Origin: Gammaproteobacteria bacterium
GTDB taxonomy: Bacteria > Pseudomonadota > Gammaproteobacteria > DRLM01
Reading direction: 5' to 3'
NCBI GenBank assembly: GCA_023266095.1
Contig: JAHFRV010000030.1
Coordinates: forward strand, 1-38,507
Length of the DNA: 38,507 bases
Shown one piece after another: positions 31,043 to 38,507 of this stretch. Each line of letters begins with the position of its first letter. The first letter of the stretch is position 1. A program made the position numbers and the translations under genes. The notes under the pieces are model-generated. The model had not been told where the DNA came from. It saw only the letters and a program-made list of their open reading frames with translations, and ran no database searches.

Positions 31043-33202
31043 TCAATCATGCATGTTCGAATTGCCGTTGGAGCTCTCGTCATGATCACGATTGGACCGT
31101 GCGCCGCTGACCACGCGGGTGCTGGTCGTGGCTTGATCGGCGTCGGGATCGTTATCGTTGATGGTGGCGAGCCACTGTAGGGTGCCGAGACTAGACGGCG
31201 TGTAAGAGGGGAAGCGAAATTCCCTGTCGCCGCGACCTACCGCTGCACTCACCAGCATGCTATTGCGGTAGATCTCCCTGCCGTTTTGTGTGCCAACCAC
31301 CGTCGCCAAACGCGGTGCGTCGACAGTGCCTCTGTTGCGCACTTCCAGGCTGATATTGATTGGGCGGCTGCGTCCCAAGATGTGGGTGCGAGATACCCCC
31401 AACTCGTCGATATCCAGATCCACATTTTCATTCGGCGGGGGTGCGGCCGGAGTGATGGTGGCGCTGGTGCTCGCGGAATCACTTGTGCCCGCATTGTCGC
31501 TCACCGTGAGCGTGACATTGAAGGTGCCCGCCGCGCTGTAGGTGTGGCTGGGGTTGACGCCCGTGCCGCGGCTGCCGTCGCCGAAATCCCAGTTGTACGC
31601 GGCGATGGAGCCGTCGGGATCGTTGGAGCCCGCACCATTGAATTGCACGGGCACGCCTACGCTGCCGGTGTATGGGCCGTTGGCATCGGCGTTGGGCGGC
31701 AGATTGCCCACGCCGATGGTGGCGGTGGTGGTCGCCGAGTCGCTTGCGCCGGCGTTATCGGTCACCACCAAGTTCACCGTGTATACGCCGTTGCTGGCAT
31801 AGCTGTGGGTGGGCGTGGCGCCGGTGCCGGAGCTGCCATCACCGAAATTCCAGACGTAGCTAAGCGGCCCGCCTTCCGGATCCGTCGAACCGCTGCCGTT
31901 GAATTGCACGGCTTGATTGATGGTGCCGCTGTACGGGCCGTTGGCATCGGCGGTGGGCGGCTGATTCGCAACCGGACCGATGGAGGCGCTGGTCGCGGCG
32001 GTGTTGCTCAGTCCCGCCGGGTCGGTGACCGTCAAGCTCACTGTGTAGAGACCGTCGGTGTTGTAAGTGTGTGTGGGTGTGGCGCCGGTGGCGGTGCCGC
32101 CGTCACCGAAGTTCCACGCATAGCTGAGCGACGCGCCTTCCGGGTCCGTCGATCCGCTACCGTCGAATTGCACGGGCACACCCACGCTGCCGGTGTACGG
32201 GCCGTTGGGATTGGCGGTGGGCGGTTGATTGGGAACGGGGCCGATGGTGGCGGTGGTGCTGGCCGAATCGGTCGCGCCCGTGTTGTCCATCACCGTGAGC
32301 GTGACGTTGAAGGTGCCCTGGCTAAGATAGACATGGCTGGGTGACACGCCGCTGCCGCTGCTGCCGTCGCCGAAATTCCAACTGTAGGAAATGATGCTGC
32401 CGTCCGGATCGACGGACGCACTGCCATTGAGCTGCACCGGTGTTCCGACTGCACCGGTGTAGGGTCCATTGGCATTGGCGACCGGCGCTTGATTGCCCAC
32501 GCCGATGGTGGCGCTGGTTGAAGCGGAGTTGCTGAGGCCGGCGTTGTCGGTCACGGTCAAGCTCACCGTGTAGCTGCCGGCCGCGCTGTAAGTATGCGTG
32601 GGATTCACGCCCGTGCCGCTAGTGCCATCACCGAAATTCCAGTTGTAGGCGGTGATGGTGCCATTGGGATCGGTGGAGGCGGAACCGTTGAATTGCACAG
32701 CGACGCCGACCGTGCCGGTATAGGGGCCGTTGGGATTGGCGACGGGCGGCAGGTTCGCCAGCGGCGGATCCAATTGACCGCTGATACTGCCGGGCGGTGA
32801 TGTCACCGTGCCGGTCGCGTTACAACTGAAATTAAAGAGCGGATTCACGTTGCCGGGCGTCCAGCCAGGCTGAGTGCTGGCGTTGATCTCCGTAATATTG
32901 CTGGCGCCCGTCGGGTCTTGATCTGAATTTGGATTGTGTACCGCTTGAATGCGCGCGGTGATATTGCCGCCGGCTGCGCAAATCGCCGCGCCATAGGCGT
33001 TGAGATTGCCGGTGCTCGTGCCATGGCAGAGCTGGCAGCTTGCGTTGTTACCCGACGAAGAGCCGGGATAGATCCCGTTCCAGGTATTCAGATACGAACT
33101 CATTGCGTGCGCTTGCGACACAGGTAGAAATGCCGCGAATGAGATTGCCGTCAGAAAAAAAATCCATCGCGGTAGCTGAATTTGGAAGATTAAGTGTTTC
33201 AT
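31043..33202 (-). CDS. Secreted monoheme protein with five PKD domains and a CARDB-like domain
   Basis: A 719-residue exported protein, starting at the ATG at 33202, where GGAGG lies 8 bases upstream and the signal peptide (to SQAHA, residue 33) begins. The frame is open further upstream, but that part lacks support. A short N-terminal domain holds one CXXCH heme site (CQLCH, 56-60). Five PKD domains of about 87 residues follow from about 152 to 588, each opening with a NGPYTG-like motif and containing WNFGDG. The C-terminal 100 residues (NVDLDIDELGVSR onward) resemble a CARDB adhesion domain. PKD arrays extend proteins from the cell surface and bind partners. With a heme at one end this could be a surface redox or adhesion protein. 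It is flanked by repeat copies 3 and 4 and divergent from the nine-heme lipoprotein. Confidence 0.88.
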   Translation of the reverse strand: MKHLIFQIQLPRWIFFLTAISFAAFLPVSQAHAMSSYLNTWNGIYPGSSSGNNASCQLCHGTSTGNLNAYGAAICAAGGNITARIQAVHNPNSDQDPTGASNITEINASTQPGWTPGNVNPLFNFSCNATGTVTSPPGSISGQLDPPLANLPPVANPNGPYTGTVGVAVQFNGSASTDPNGTITAYNWNFGDGTSGTGVNPTHTYSAAGSYTVSLTVTDNAGLSNSASTSATIGVGNQAPVANANGPYTGAVGTPVQLNGSASVDPDGSIISYSWNFGDGSSGSGVSPSHVYLSQGTFNVTLTVMDNTGATDSASTTATIGPVPNQPPTANPNGPYTGSVGVPVQFDGSGSTDPEGASLSYAWNFGDGGTATGATPTHTYNTDGLYTVSLTVTDPAGLSNTAATSASIGPVANQPPTADANGPYSGTINQAVQFNGSGSTDPEGGPLSYVWNFGDGSSGTGATPTHSYASNGVYTVNLVVTDNAGASDSATTTATIGVGNLPPNADANGPYTGSVGVPVQFNGAGSNDPDGSIAAYNWDFGDGSRGTGVNPSHTYSAAGTFNVTLTVSDNAGTSDSASTSATITPAAPPPNENVDLDIDELGVSRTHILGRSRPINISLEVRNRGTVDAPRLATVVGTQNGREIYRNSMLVSAAVGRGDREFRFPSYTPSSLGTLQWLATINDNDPDADQATTSTRVVSGARSNRDHDESSNGNSNMHD
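31440..32750 (-). repeat. Tandem array of five PKD-coding units
   Basis: Five consecutive coding units of about 261-264 bases each. They share near-identical segments for NGPYTG, VQFNGS and WNFGDG. Such arrays can expand or contract by recombination. The fifth unit is the most divergent at its end, where the Pro-rich linker to the last domain begins. Confidence 0.8.
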
Positions 33203-33347
33203 TTGATATTCCTCCGTGTGTAAAGAGACGAAGCGATCTGCGCAGCTGGACAGATCGGTGGAGAAGGGGCCGTTTAAGTTGTATCCGCAGCGGCGCTGCT
33301 CTGGACGACTGCGTCGAAGACTATGCCTACGGATACTTAAGGGTTTC

Positions 33348-33501
33348 TTAAGAAACGGCTGATTCATTCAGAAGTTCCCGCGGCACAGGGAAGCGCGAAG
33401 CCAAGGGTTCTGTCGCCATTGACAATGCCGGAAAGTTAAAATCACATTTTTTGCTATCGGTGCGCTGAAAATTCCAGGATGGAATTATCGGAGTTTCTTA
33501 A
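33348..33501 (+). repeat. MITE-like repeat, copy 4
   Basis: A 154-bp copy bounded by TTAA (33348-33351 and 33498-33501). Left end AAGAAACGGCTGATTCATTC, core GCGGCACAGGGAAG, right block ATTCCAGGATGGAATTATC. The middle is shortened relative to copy 1. It lies in the 529-base gap between the divergent PKD-cytochrome and nine-heme genes. The rest of that gap shows no gene. Confidence 0.7.
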
Positions 33502-33731
33502 ATAAAAAATCTTGAGCGGAACGATGAGACATCGATCGCATAGTCCCGGCTAGGGTTGGCAGCGGATGCTGCTGGTTATGAATGGCCGGGCGATGGCGCA
33601 TTTTGTTGCAAGTTTGTCCGCGAATAAAACGTTGCCGTCGAGTCTTTGCCCTACGCGCCGACTTTTAAGATTGTGTTAAGCCAATACTGTTAGCTTGCCA
33701 AAAAGATCAGGAAAACCTCAGGAGGCAGGCC

Positions 33732-35594
33732 ATGGATATGTATCGCATCAGCCAAATAATGGTGGTTATCTCCCCCCTATTGCTCGGCGCGTGTGGTGGT
33801 GCTGACGCACAGCCACAAACCAATTTGACGGACTCGGCGAGCTCCGCCGCCAGTTCATCTAAAAACAGTAATCGAGAAAGCGAGCGCGACAAGGAAGAAA
33901 GTAACAAAGAAAAAAACAAGAAAGAAGAATCTGAGCATGACGCCAAACAAGGCGACGATCACGGCAACGGTTCCCCCGGCACACCGCCTCCCGCACCGAG
34001 TCTCGGCGGCAACTACCGTGTATTCGCCGTGAATGATCTAGGCATGCATTGCATGGACGACGACTTTGCGGTGTTCTCCATCCTGCCGCCCTTCAATAAT
34101 CTTCACGCGCAAGTGCTCAAGGTGGGCGGCGCCGGTCAAAAGCCACAATTGCTCGCCATCTCCACCACCGAAGTGCGGTACAGCGGCGTGGCCGACGCCA
34201 AGGCATCCATCAATACCACCAGCGCCGGTAAAACCAATTTTTGGGACTATGCGCAGAGTTTGTTCGGCGTGAGTCTGCCGCAAGACACCGGACTCACCGG
34301 TAATAAAATGCCCAGCGCCCAAGCCGGCCCCCAAGCATTCCGTGATTACGACACCGCCTTGCGGCGCTTTACCGCTACCGGTCTTCCCATCACCCCGCTG
34401 GACGACAAGGGCCAGGTGAACAGCTATCCGCTGTTCCGCGTCGAGGCTCGCGACCGGGCGAACGGCCAAGTACTCGCCCACCTCGACGCCGTGGTGCCGG
34501 TGTCTACCGAGATGAATTGCGCCGATTGCCACAACACCGACGGTTCGGCGGCGGATGGCGCCACCGCCGCCCGTTACGCTAATCGCGGGCTGGTCATCTG
34601 GAGCAACAACACCAACGCCGCGCGCCAATACAAAGAGAACATCCTTTTATTGCACGACATCAAACACGGCACCACGCTTTATGCGGAACAGCCGGTGCTG
34701 TGCGCCGACTGTCATTATTCACCGGCCCTCGACTTGGCCGGCGCCGGCCCTCAAGGCCGGCAACTCAATGTGCCGTTTCTTTCGTATGCCATCCACGGCC
34801 GTCACGGCAAAACCGTCGGGGGCGCACTGCCCGACAGCACCAATCCCGCCATCATCGCCGACAACGGCACCGATGGCTGTTATAACTGCCACCCCGGCAA
34901 AACCACGCAATGCCTGCGTGGCGCCATGACCAATCAGGGCATCGGCTGTCTGGAATGTCACGGCACGTTACTGGCGGTGGCGGGTGAATTCCCGCTCACC
35001 GACGGCCGCAAACGCCAACCGTGGCGTGATCTGCCGCGTTGCGAATCCTGTCACACCGGCGACGCCCTCAATCACCAAGGCAGCAGCCTGATCTCCAAAC
35101 TGGTGTACGCCCCCGGCGACGCCGCGGCCACGCCGCTGCTCGCCGGCAACCGACGCTTCGCGGAAAACGCGGGCAATTTGTACCGCAACAGTACGGGCCA
35201 CGGCGGCGTCGCTTGTGCCAGTTGTCACGGCAGCCCGCATGCGATCTGGCCCAACGACGATCCGAACGCCAACGACAACGTCGCCGCCCGCCAGCTCCAA
35301 GGCTATGCCGGCACCGTCGCCGAGTGCAGTGTCTGCCACCGCCCCGGCAGCCTGCCCTTGACCTTGGCAGGGCCGCACGGCATGCACAACGTCAACGACG
35401 CCCGCTGGGTCGAAGACCACGGCGCCTATTTCGAACGCAACCCCACTGCCTGCCAGGCTTGCCACGGCCGTCAACTGGAGGGCACGTCATTGGCCCGAAC
35501 CGCTGCGGCACGCAGCTACCGCGTCGAGGGCCGTCAGGTCGATCTCGCGAAGGGGACACAAGTCAGCTGCACCCAGTGTCACAGCCGACCTTAA
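33732..35594 (+). CDS. Nonaheme (9-heme) surface lipoprotein cytochrome
   Basis: A 620-residue lipoprotein cytochrome. The lipobox LLGAC places the lipidated Cys at 21. A highly charged Lys/Glu/Ser-rich linker (about 40-75) then separates the anchor from the body. The N-terminal non-heme domain (about 92-265, beginning VFAVNDLGMHCMDDDF) is followed by nine CXXCH motifs: CADCH twice, CYNCH, CLECH, CESCH, CASCH, CSVCH, CQACH and CTQCH. AGGAGG sits 8 bases before the ATG. The protein is probably held on the outer membrane and exposed to the periplasm or outside. It is a good candidate for a terminal extracellular electron-transfer cytochrome. I do not recognise a named ortholog. Confidence 0.9.
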   Translation: MDMYRISQIMVVISPLLLGACGGADAQPQTNLTDSASSAASSSKNSNRESERDKEESNKEKNKKEESEHDAKQGDDHGNGSPGTPPPAPSLGGNYRVFAVNDLGMHCMDDDFAVFSILPPFNNLHAQVLKVGGAGQKPQLLAISTTEVRYSGVADAKASINTTSAGKTNFWDYAQSLFGVSLPQDTGLTGNKMPSAQAGPQAFRDYDTALRRFTATGLPITPLDDKGQVNSYPLFRVEARDRANGQVLAHLDAVVPVSTEMNCADCHNTDGSAADGATAARYANRGLVIWSNNTNAARQYKENILLLHDIKHGTTLYAEQPVLCADCHYSPALDLAGAGPQGRQLNVPFLSYAIHGRHGKTVGGALPDSTNPAIIADNGTDGCYNCHPGKTTQCLRGAMTNQGIGCLECHGTLLAVAGEFPLTDGRKRQPWRDLPRCESCHTGDALNHQGSSLISKLVYAPGDAAATPLLAGNRRFAENAGNLYRNSTGHGGVACASCHGSPHAIWPNDDPNANDNVAARQLQGYAGTVAECSVCHRPGSLPLTLAGPHGMHNVNDARWVEDHGAYFERNPTACQACHGRQLEGTSLARTAAARSYRVEGRQVDLAKGTQVSCTQCHSRP

Positions 35595-36074
35595 CTCAGG
35601 GAGGTTAGCCCCAGGCGTGGCGAAAGGCTTTGCTGAAGGCAGGGCTTAATGATGTTCGCTGGCATGTTCAGGCAGGGACGCTTTATGTACGCTCGTCAAG
35701 AGCTGGGTGGTTGAGACTCAGTGGCAATGCTTAGGCGGCATGCTCATCTCGGCCCAGACCATTTAGCGGTGTATGCCGAGCGAGTGGTGAGTCATGGTTT
35801 ATTTGGTGCTGGCGACAGGAGTCGAACCCGTGACCTACTGATTACAAATCAGTTGCTCTACCGACTGAGCTACGCCAGCTTGAAGATGAGCTTGTTATCG
35901 GACGGAGCCGGGATTGTATGTAATCGTGCCCGCGAAGGCAATTCGTTGGCGCCGAGCCGCCGGCATCGTTTGGTAGGTGTGAAAATGAATGTCATCGCAG
36001 TTTGTTTTCCAGTCGCATGCGGTGGTGTGCGACGAGATGGGCGCGGTGCTGCAACGCGCCGTCTGGTCGCGGAC
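35595..36074. other. Gene-poor stretch carrying only tRNA-Thr
   Basis: Apart from the tRNA I find no supported gene. A 147-codon frame (35721-36164) runs through the tRNA and into the IS end, so it is not real. Confidence 0.5.
35804..35879 (-). tRNA. tRNA-Thr (anticodon TGT)
   Basis: On the minus strand the acceptor stem GCTGGCG (5' end at 35879) pairs with CGCCAGC, followed by discriminator A and encoded CCA (35804-35806). The anticodon stem ACTGA/TCAGT encloses TTTGTAA with anticodon TGT, reading ACA codons. The D-arm (AGCTCAGTCGGTAGAGC) and T-arm (GGGTTCGACTCC) are canonical. Confidence 0.96.
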
Positions 36075-37040
36075 GTACCCGAAATTCTGTGTGTGAGGTC
36101 GGGTTTCTCACGGTCTCAGTTCAATGATGCCGTAAACCGTTCACCAAAGACAATGGCAAATTGATTGGCGGCTTCCTTCCAGGTGCGTGGTGGCATCTTC
36201 CAGTCTTTGACGATATTGCGCAAGGCGAGGAACAAAAGTTTGCGGCCTCATCACTCGGGAAATGGCCGCGGTTCTTCACGATCTTGCGCAGTCGCATATG
36301 CAGGCTCTCAATGGCATTGGTGGTGTAGATGATCTTGCGCACTTCGGCGGGATAGGCGAAGAACGGGATCACCTGCGTCCACTGCCGCCGCCAGGCGGCG
36401 GCAATAGGCGGGCATTTGCGACCCCAAGCGCCTTGCTCGAATTCGGTCAGGGCGGCGTCCGCCGCATCCGCGTTGGCCGCCTGGTAAATTGCTTTCAGTT
36501 CAGTGGCCAGCGCCTTGCGTTCCTTCCAGCCCACGTAATTGAGCGAGGTGCGGATCAGATGCACGATGCAGGTCTGGATCTGGGCTTGAGGAAAGACAGC
36601 TTCGATGGCCTCCGGGAATCCCCGCAATCCATCCACGACTGCGATCAGGATATCGGCCACGCCACGCTGCTTGAGGTCATTGAACACCTTGAGCCAGAAC
36701 TTGGCGCCCTCGGTCTGCTCGATCCATAGGCCCAGGACATCCTTGCGGCCGCTGGCATCGATGCCCAGCGCCAGGTAGACCGCCTTGTTCTTGACCGTAC
36801 CCTCATCGCGAATCTTGAGCCGCAGTGCATCGAAGTAGACGATGGGGTACATCGTATCCAGCGGCCGTGCTTGCCACTCGGCCACCTCCGCCATCACGTC
36901 GTCGGTGATGGTGGAAATCAGCTCCGGGGAAACGTCCAGGCCGTACAGCTCGGCTAAGTGGCCTTGAATCTCGCGCAGGGTCATGCCGCGCGCATACATG
37001 CTGATCACCTAATCGTCGAACCCCGGCAGCCGACGCGGGT
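36075..37040 (-). mobile_element. IS256-family insertion sequence remnant
   Basis: It holds the central and C-terminal two-thirds of an IS256-type transposase. The sequence just beyond the transposase stop (36075-36115, with GTACCCGAAATTCTGTGTG) probably contains the terminal inverted repeat on that side. The opposite end is missing: transposase similarity begins abruptly at RRLPGFDD near 37038. The element is thus truncated and joined to toxin-gene debris. The exact outer boundary at 36075 is an estimate. Confidence 0.7.
36116..37038 (-). pseudogene. IS256-family transposase, broken
   Basis: Reading the minus strand from about 37038 gives RRLPGFDD, an in-frame TAG (37009-37011) where the family has Lys, then VISMYARGMTLREIQGHL and onward. 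The DDE domain includes YFDALRLKI with its Asp, the VVDGLRGF segment and the IYTTNAIESLH motif carrying the catalytic Glu. After RGHFPSDEAA a frameshift (about 36240) throws off the end. In the other frame the normal tail continues as LLFLALRNIVKDWKMPPR to a TGA at 36116-36118. About the first 110 residues are absent. Three independent lesions make it inactive. Confidence 0.85.
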
Positions 37041-37503
37041 ACTTGGCGAGCGACTGCGCCGCCGCGTCGACGTCGCCCGGCTTGTCGGGGAAGCCGATCT
37101 TGACGATGAAGGTCCTGAAGTCGTCCAGGATACGCCAGGCTTCGACGCCCAGCATGGCGAGGGCGGCGCCGGTCAGCACGATGCCCACCGGGGTGCCCTC
37201 GGCCAGGGCGAACGCCGCCAGGAAGGCGGCCATCAGCGACAAGTTGTAGGGGGTCAGCAGCGGGCCGGCCGCCTCGCGGAATTGCGGACCCAGGTGGTGC
37301 TGGAAGCAGCGCCGCACCACGTGTTCGAAACGGTCGATGAAGGGCCCGCTGCGCAGGGCGGGGGTTCCCGACCCGATCGGCGCGCCTTGCCCGCCGGCAA
37401 GCAGTGGCCTGGGCGCGACCACCAGATAGGCGTCTCGGCTGCCGAATCCGTAGCCGGCGAACGGGTTGATGTTATACCAAGGTGCGCGAATTGAATCCGC
37501 CAA
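37036..37503 (-). pseudogene. Polymorphic-toxin core fragment (DUF6861-like)
   Basis: A 155-residue piece starting about WYNINPFAGYGFGSRD, continuing through LRSGPFIDRFEHVVRR and HHLGPQFREAAG. Then comes a hydrophobic hairpin (LMAAFLAAFALAEGTPVGIVLTGAALAML) and an amphipathic tail, and it runs in frame straight into the IS256 transposase fragment (RRLPGFDD). From memory this resembles the DUF6861 pre-toxin region of large secreted polymorphic toxins, where it precedes a variable toxin tip. Here it has neither a proper start nor a tip. The family name is from recall and should be tested by search. Confidence 0.55.
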
Positions 37504-37711
37504 ACCATTTTCACCCAACATCGTCATTCCAGATGCTGGTAATCCAGGCTCATACTGCACGAGACGACGGCCAATATTTACTGACAAGCGGTTCGCCAGC
37601 AACGTGAGCAGCGCGAATCTGTCTCAACTCGGCTGATCCCAGGATGCTCTGTGCTTGACGGATAGCACCTGATTCAACCGCGCTAAAGCCGGGGATTACC
37701 TTGTTTGCAAC
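37504..37711 (-). pseudogene. Orphan toxin-tip fragment, frameshifted
   Basis: Directly behind the stop of the immunity-like gene, the same frame reads VIPGFSAVESGAIRQAQSIL and AELRQIRAAHVAGEPL, down to 37550. Around 37585 the sense moves to the other frame (VNIGRRLVQYEPGLPASGMT and LGENG, to about 37504). Joined, this looks like the start of a polymorphic-toxin C-terminal domain containing the IQYEPGLPASGMT-type motif. It has no start codon and its end is replaced by the core fragment. I take it as a silent, decayed tip cassette. Confidence 0.5.
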
Positions 37712-37951
37712 TTAAGATGCCCACTCTGCTTCATCTGGTAAATTCCCATTTTTCCATTCTTTATATATTTTCGCAGCAGCCCGCTTAAAACAATGCTCGT
37801 TTCCATCACCTTCCATCGCTTTGACCAACTCTACAGCCCCATCAGATGATTTAAAGTCAAACAAACCTTCTCTGCCGTTCTCAGCCTCAAACCGATAACG
37901 CACAGTATTTTCGTTTGTTTCTACTTTGGTAATTTTTATGTAGAACGCCAT
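37712..37951 (-). CDS. Small acidic protein, putative immunity protein
   Basis: A 79-residue soluble protein (MAFYIKITKVETNENTV...). The ATG at 37951 shares its A with the TAA stop of the upstream toxin-like gene (TAATG), so the two are coupled. An alternative start at 37966 would overlap more and adds five residues with no clear support. The sequence predicts two beta strands (FYIKITKV, VRYRFEA), a further strand and two helices (VELVKAME, HCFKRAAAKIYKEWK). The net charge is acidic at the end (LPDEAEWAS). Its size, position directly after a toxin tip and strict coupling are what is expected of an immunity protein. No family recognised. Confidence 0.65.
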   Translation of the reverse strand: MAFYIKITKVETNENTVRYRFEAENGREGLFDFKSSDGAVELVKAMEGDGNEHCFKRAAAKIYKEWKNGNLPDEAEWAS

Positions 37952-38487
37952 TATTCGGGATTCCATAGTCTATTTGCGCGTATTGCTGCTTCATGGGCAG
38001 TACGATAGTCGGTACGAAATATCCCTTCGAACTTAGACTCGAATATTTCGTGTCGCAATAAATTAATATCAGATTGGACAAAATCGCCGGTTTTCAGTCG
38101 ACTCCACGCATTCACTATTTCCGGATCAGCATCAAATTGCCTTACACCGAGATCGAGTTTATGCTCATTGACAAATACATGGTTCTTTATTCTTTCGATC
38201 CTTGACTCGGAAAATCCAGTGTTTTTTGCGATTGCTGAAATATCCGATGCATCTGACTTTATTACTTTGTATGCATCCTCCGCGGCATCCCAACTTCTAA
38301 TATCACTTGGATCTAGAACTTGCCTTGCGCCTGTATTGAAAGTTTTGTTTGCAACCAAGGATTGAGACAAGTTGGCCTGTTCGGGTTGGATTGATGTTCC
38401 GCCCCCGCTCGCTTTGGACGGCGACCGGGCCTCGGACGGCGCGGCCGGCTTGTGCGCCTGGGCCCGCCCCGCCCGGACGCGCCGCAC
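37951..38487 (-). CDS. Putative polymorphic-toxin C-terminal tip, 5' end uncertain
   Basis: A 178-residue frame. Residues about 1-60 are a Ser/Ala/Gly-rich linker. The last 115, from SWDAAEDAYKVIK, form a compact conserved-looking domain with IAKNTGFSESRIERIKNHVF, FDADPEIVNAW, LLRHEIFESKFE and TDYRTAHEA. The domain resembles tips of secreted polymorphic toxins, though I cannot name its activity. His in RHE and TDYRTAH are candidate active-site residues. An in-frame TGA lies at 38494-38496, just before the GTG at 38487. Another frame is open to the window edge (AILTRGAARPGG), so a frameshift within the GC-rich 38430-38490 part probably separates it from the rest of a longer toxin. The gene may be partial or broken. 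Confidence 0.6.
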   Translation of the reverse strand: MRRVRAGRAQAHKPAAPSEARSPSKASGGGTSIQPEQANLSQSLVANKTFNTGARQVLDPSDIRSWDAAEDAYKVIKSDASDISAIAKNTGFSESRIERIKNHVFVNEHKLDLGVRQFDADPEIVNAWSRLKTGDFVQSDINLLRHEIFESKFEGIFRTDYRTAHEAAIRANRLWNPE

Positions 38488-38507
38488 CGCGCGTCAGGAT
38501 GGCGATC

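Noticed and set aside
24192-33501. The four repeats as a CRISPR array
   Set aside because: The copies are long, of unequal length, kilobases apart and have inverted ends. There are no regular spacers and no cas genes.
35804-35879. tRNA-Thr as the attachment site of an integrated island covering the toxin/IS patch
   Set aside because: Islands usually insert at the tRNA 3' end, which here faces away from the patch. I see no integrase and no direct repeat of the tRNA end.
35721-36164. A 147-codon plus-strand frame through tRNA-Thr
   Set aside because: It runs over a canonical tRNA and into the IS end, so it cannot be an ordinary gene.

Overview
The window reads as chromosomal DNA of a gammaproteobacterium, probably a respiratory or chemolithotrophic one. 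The main pointers are the fused two-domain RlmKL rRNA methyltransferase, the rplM-rpsI pair beside a NodIJ-type ABC exporter, a classical trimeric-type porin, and a very high density of c-type cytochromes. I cannot name the genus from sequence alone.

Layout. Positions 1-6136 are mostly ordinary housekeeping DNA: a GlcF-type iron-sulfur protein (minus strand), a [2Fe-2S] ferredoxin translationally coupled to a NodI/NodJ-type ABC exporter, rplM-rpsI with a recognisable promoter, tRNA-Gln(CTG), a porin with a strong terminator, and right behind it the decayed C-terminal tail of a second porin.

Positions 6442-20297 hold the most notable block, twelve co-oriented genes. In order they encode a tetraheme cytochrome, a large outer-membrane beta-barrel, two single-domain triheme (c7-type) cytochromes, a periplasmic cupredoxin with a long helical tail, a third triheme cytochrome, two NHL beta-propeller lipoproteins, an 11-heme cytochrome, and then ResB, CcsA and a TPR protein (system II cytochrome c maturation). 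From 15040 on, the genes overlap by 4-8 bases. The parts fit a trans-outer-membrane electron conduit, possibly one that exports or assembles a cytochrome, with its own heme-attachment machinery. The tetraheme protein matches the first four-heme module of the 11-heme protein, including four non-motif histidines that could be distal heme ligands. Function is inferred.

Positions 20438-35594 mix an unrecognised secreted protein, rlmKL, an OmpA-family lipoprotein, a secreted subtilisin-like protease with PPC and PKD domains, a Y-family DNA polymerase, a QseBC-like two-component system, a monoheme/PKDx5/CARDB secreted protein and a nine-heme lipoprotein. Four directly oriented copies of a MITE-like repeat with TTAA ends (about 227, 142, 90 and 154 bp) sit in the gaps of this block.

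Positions 35804-38507 begin with tRNA-Thr(TGT) and continue into a damaged mobile or accessory patch. It holds an IS256-family remnant (N-terminus lost, internal stop, frameshift) joined to broken pieces of polymorphic-toxin genes, plus an apparently intact toxin-tip/immunity-like pair that overlaps by one base.
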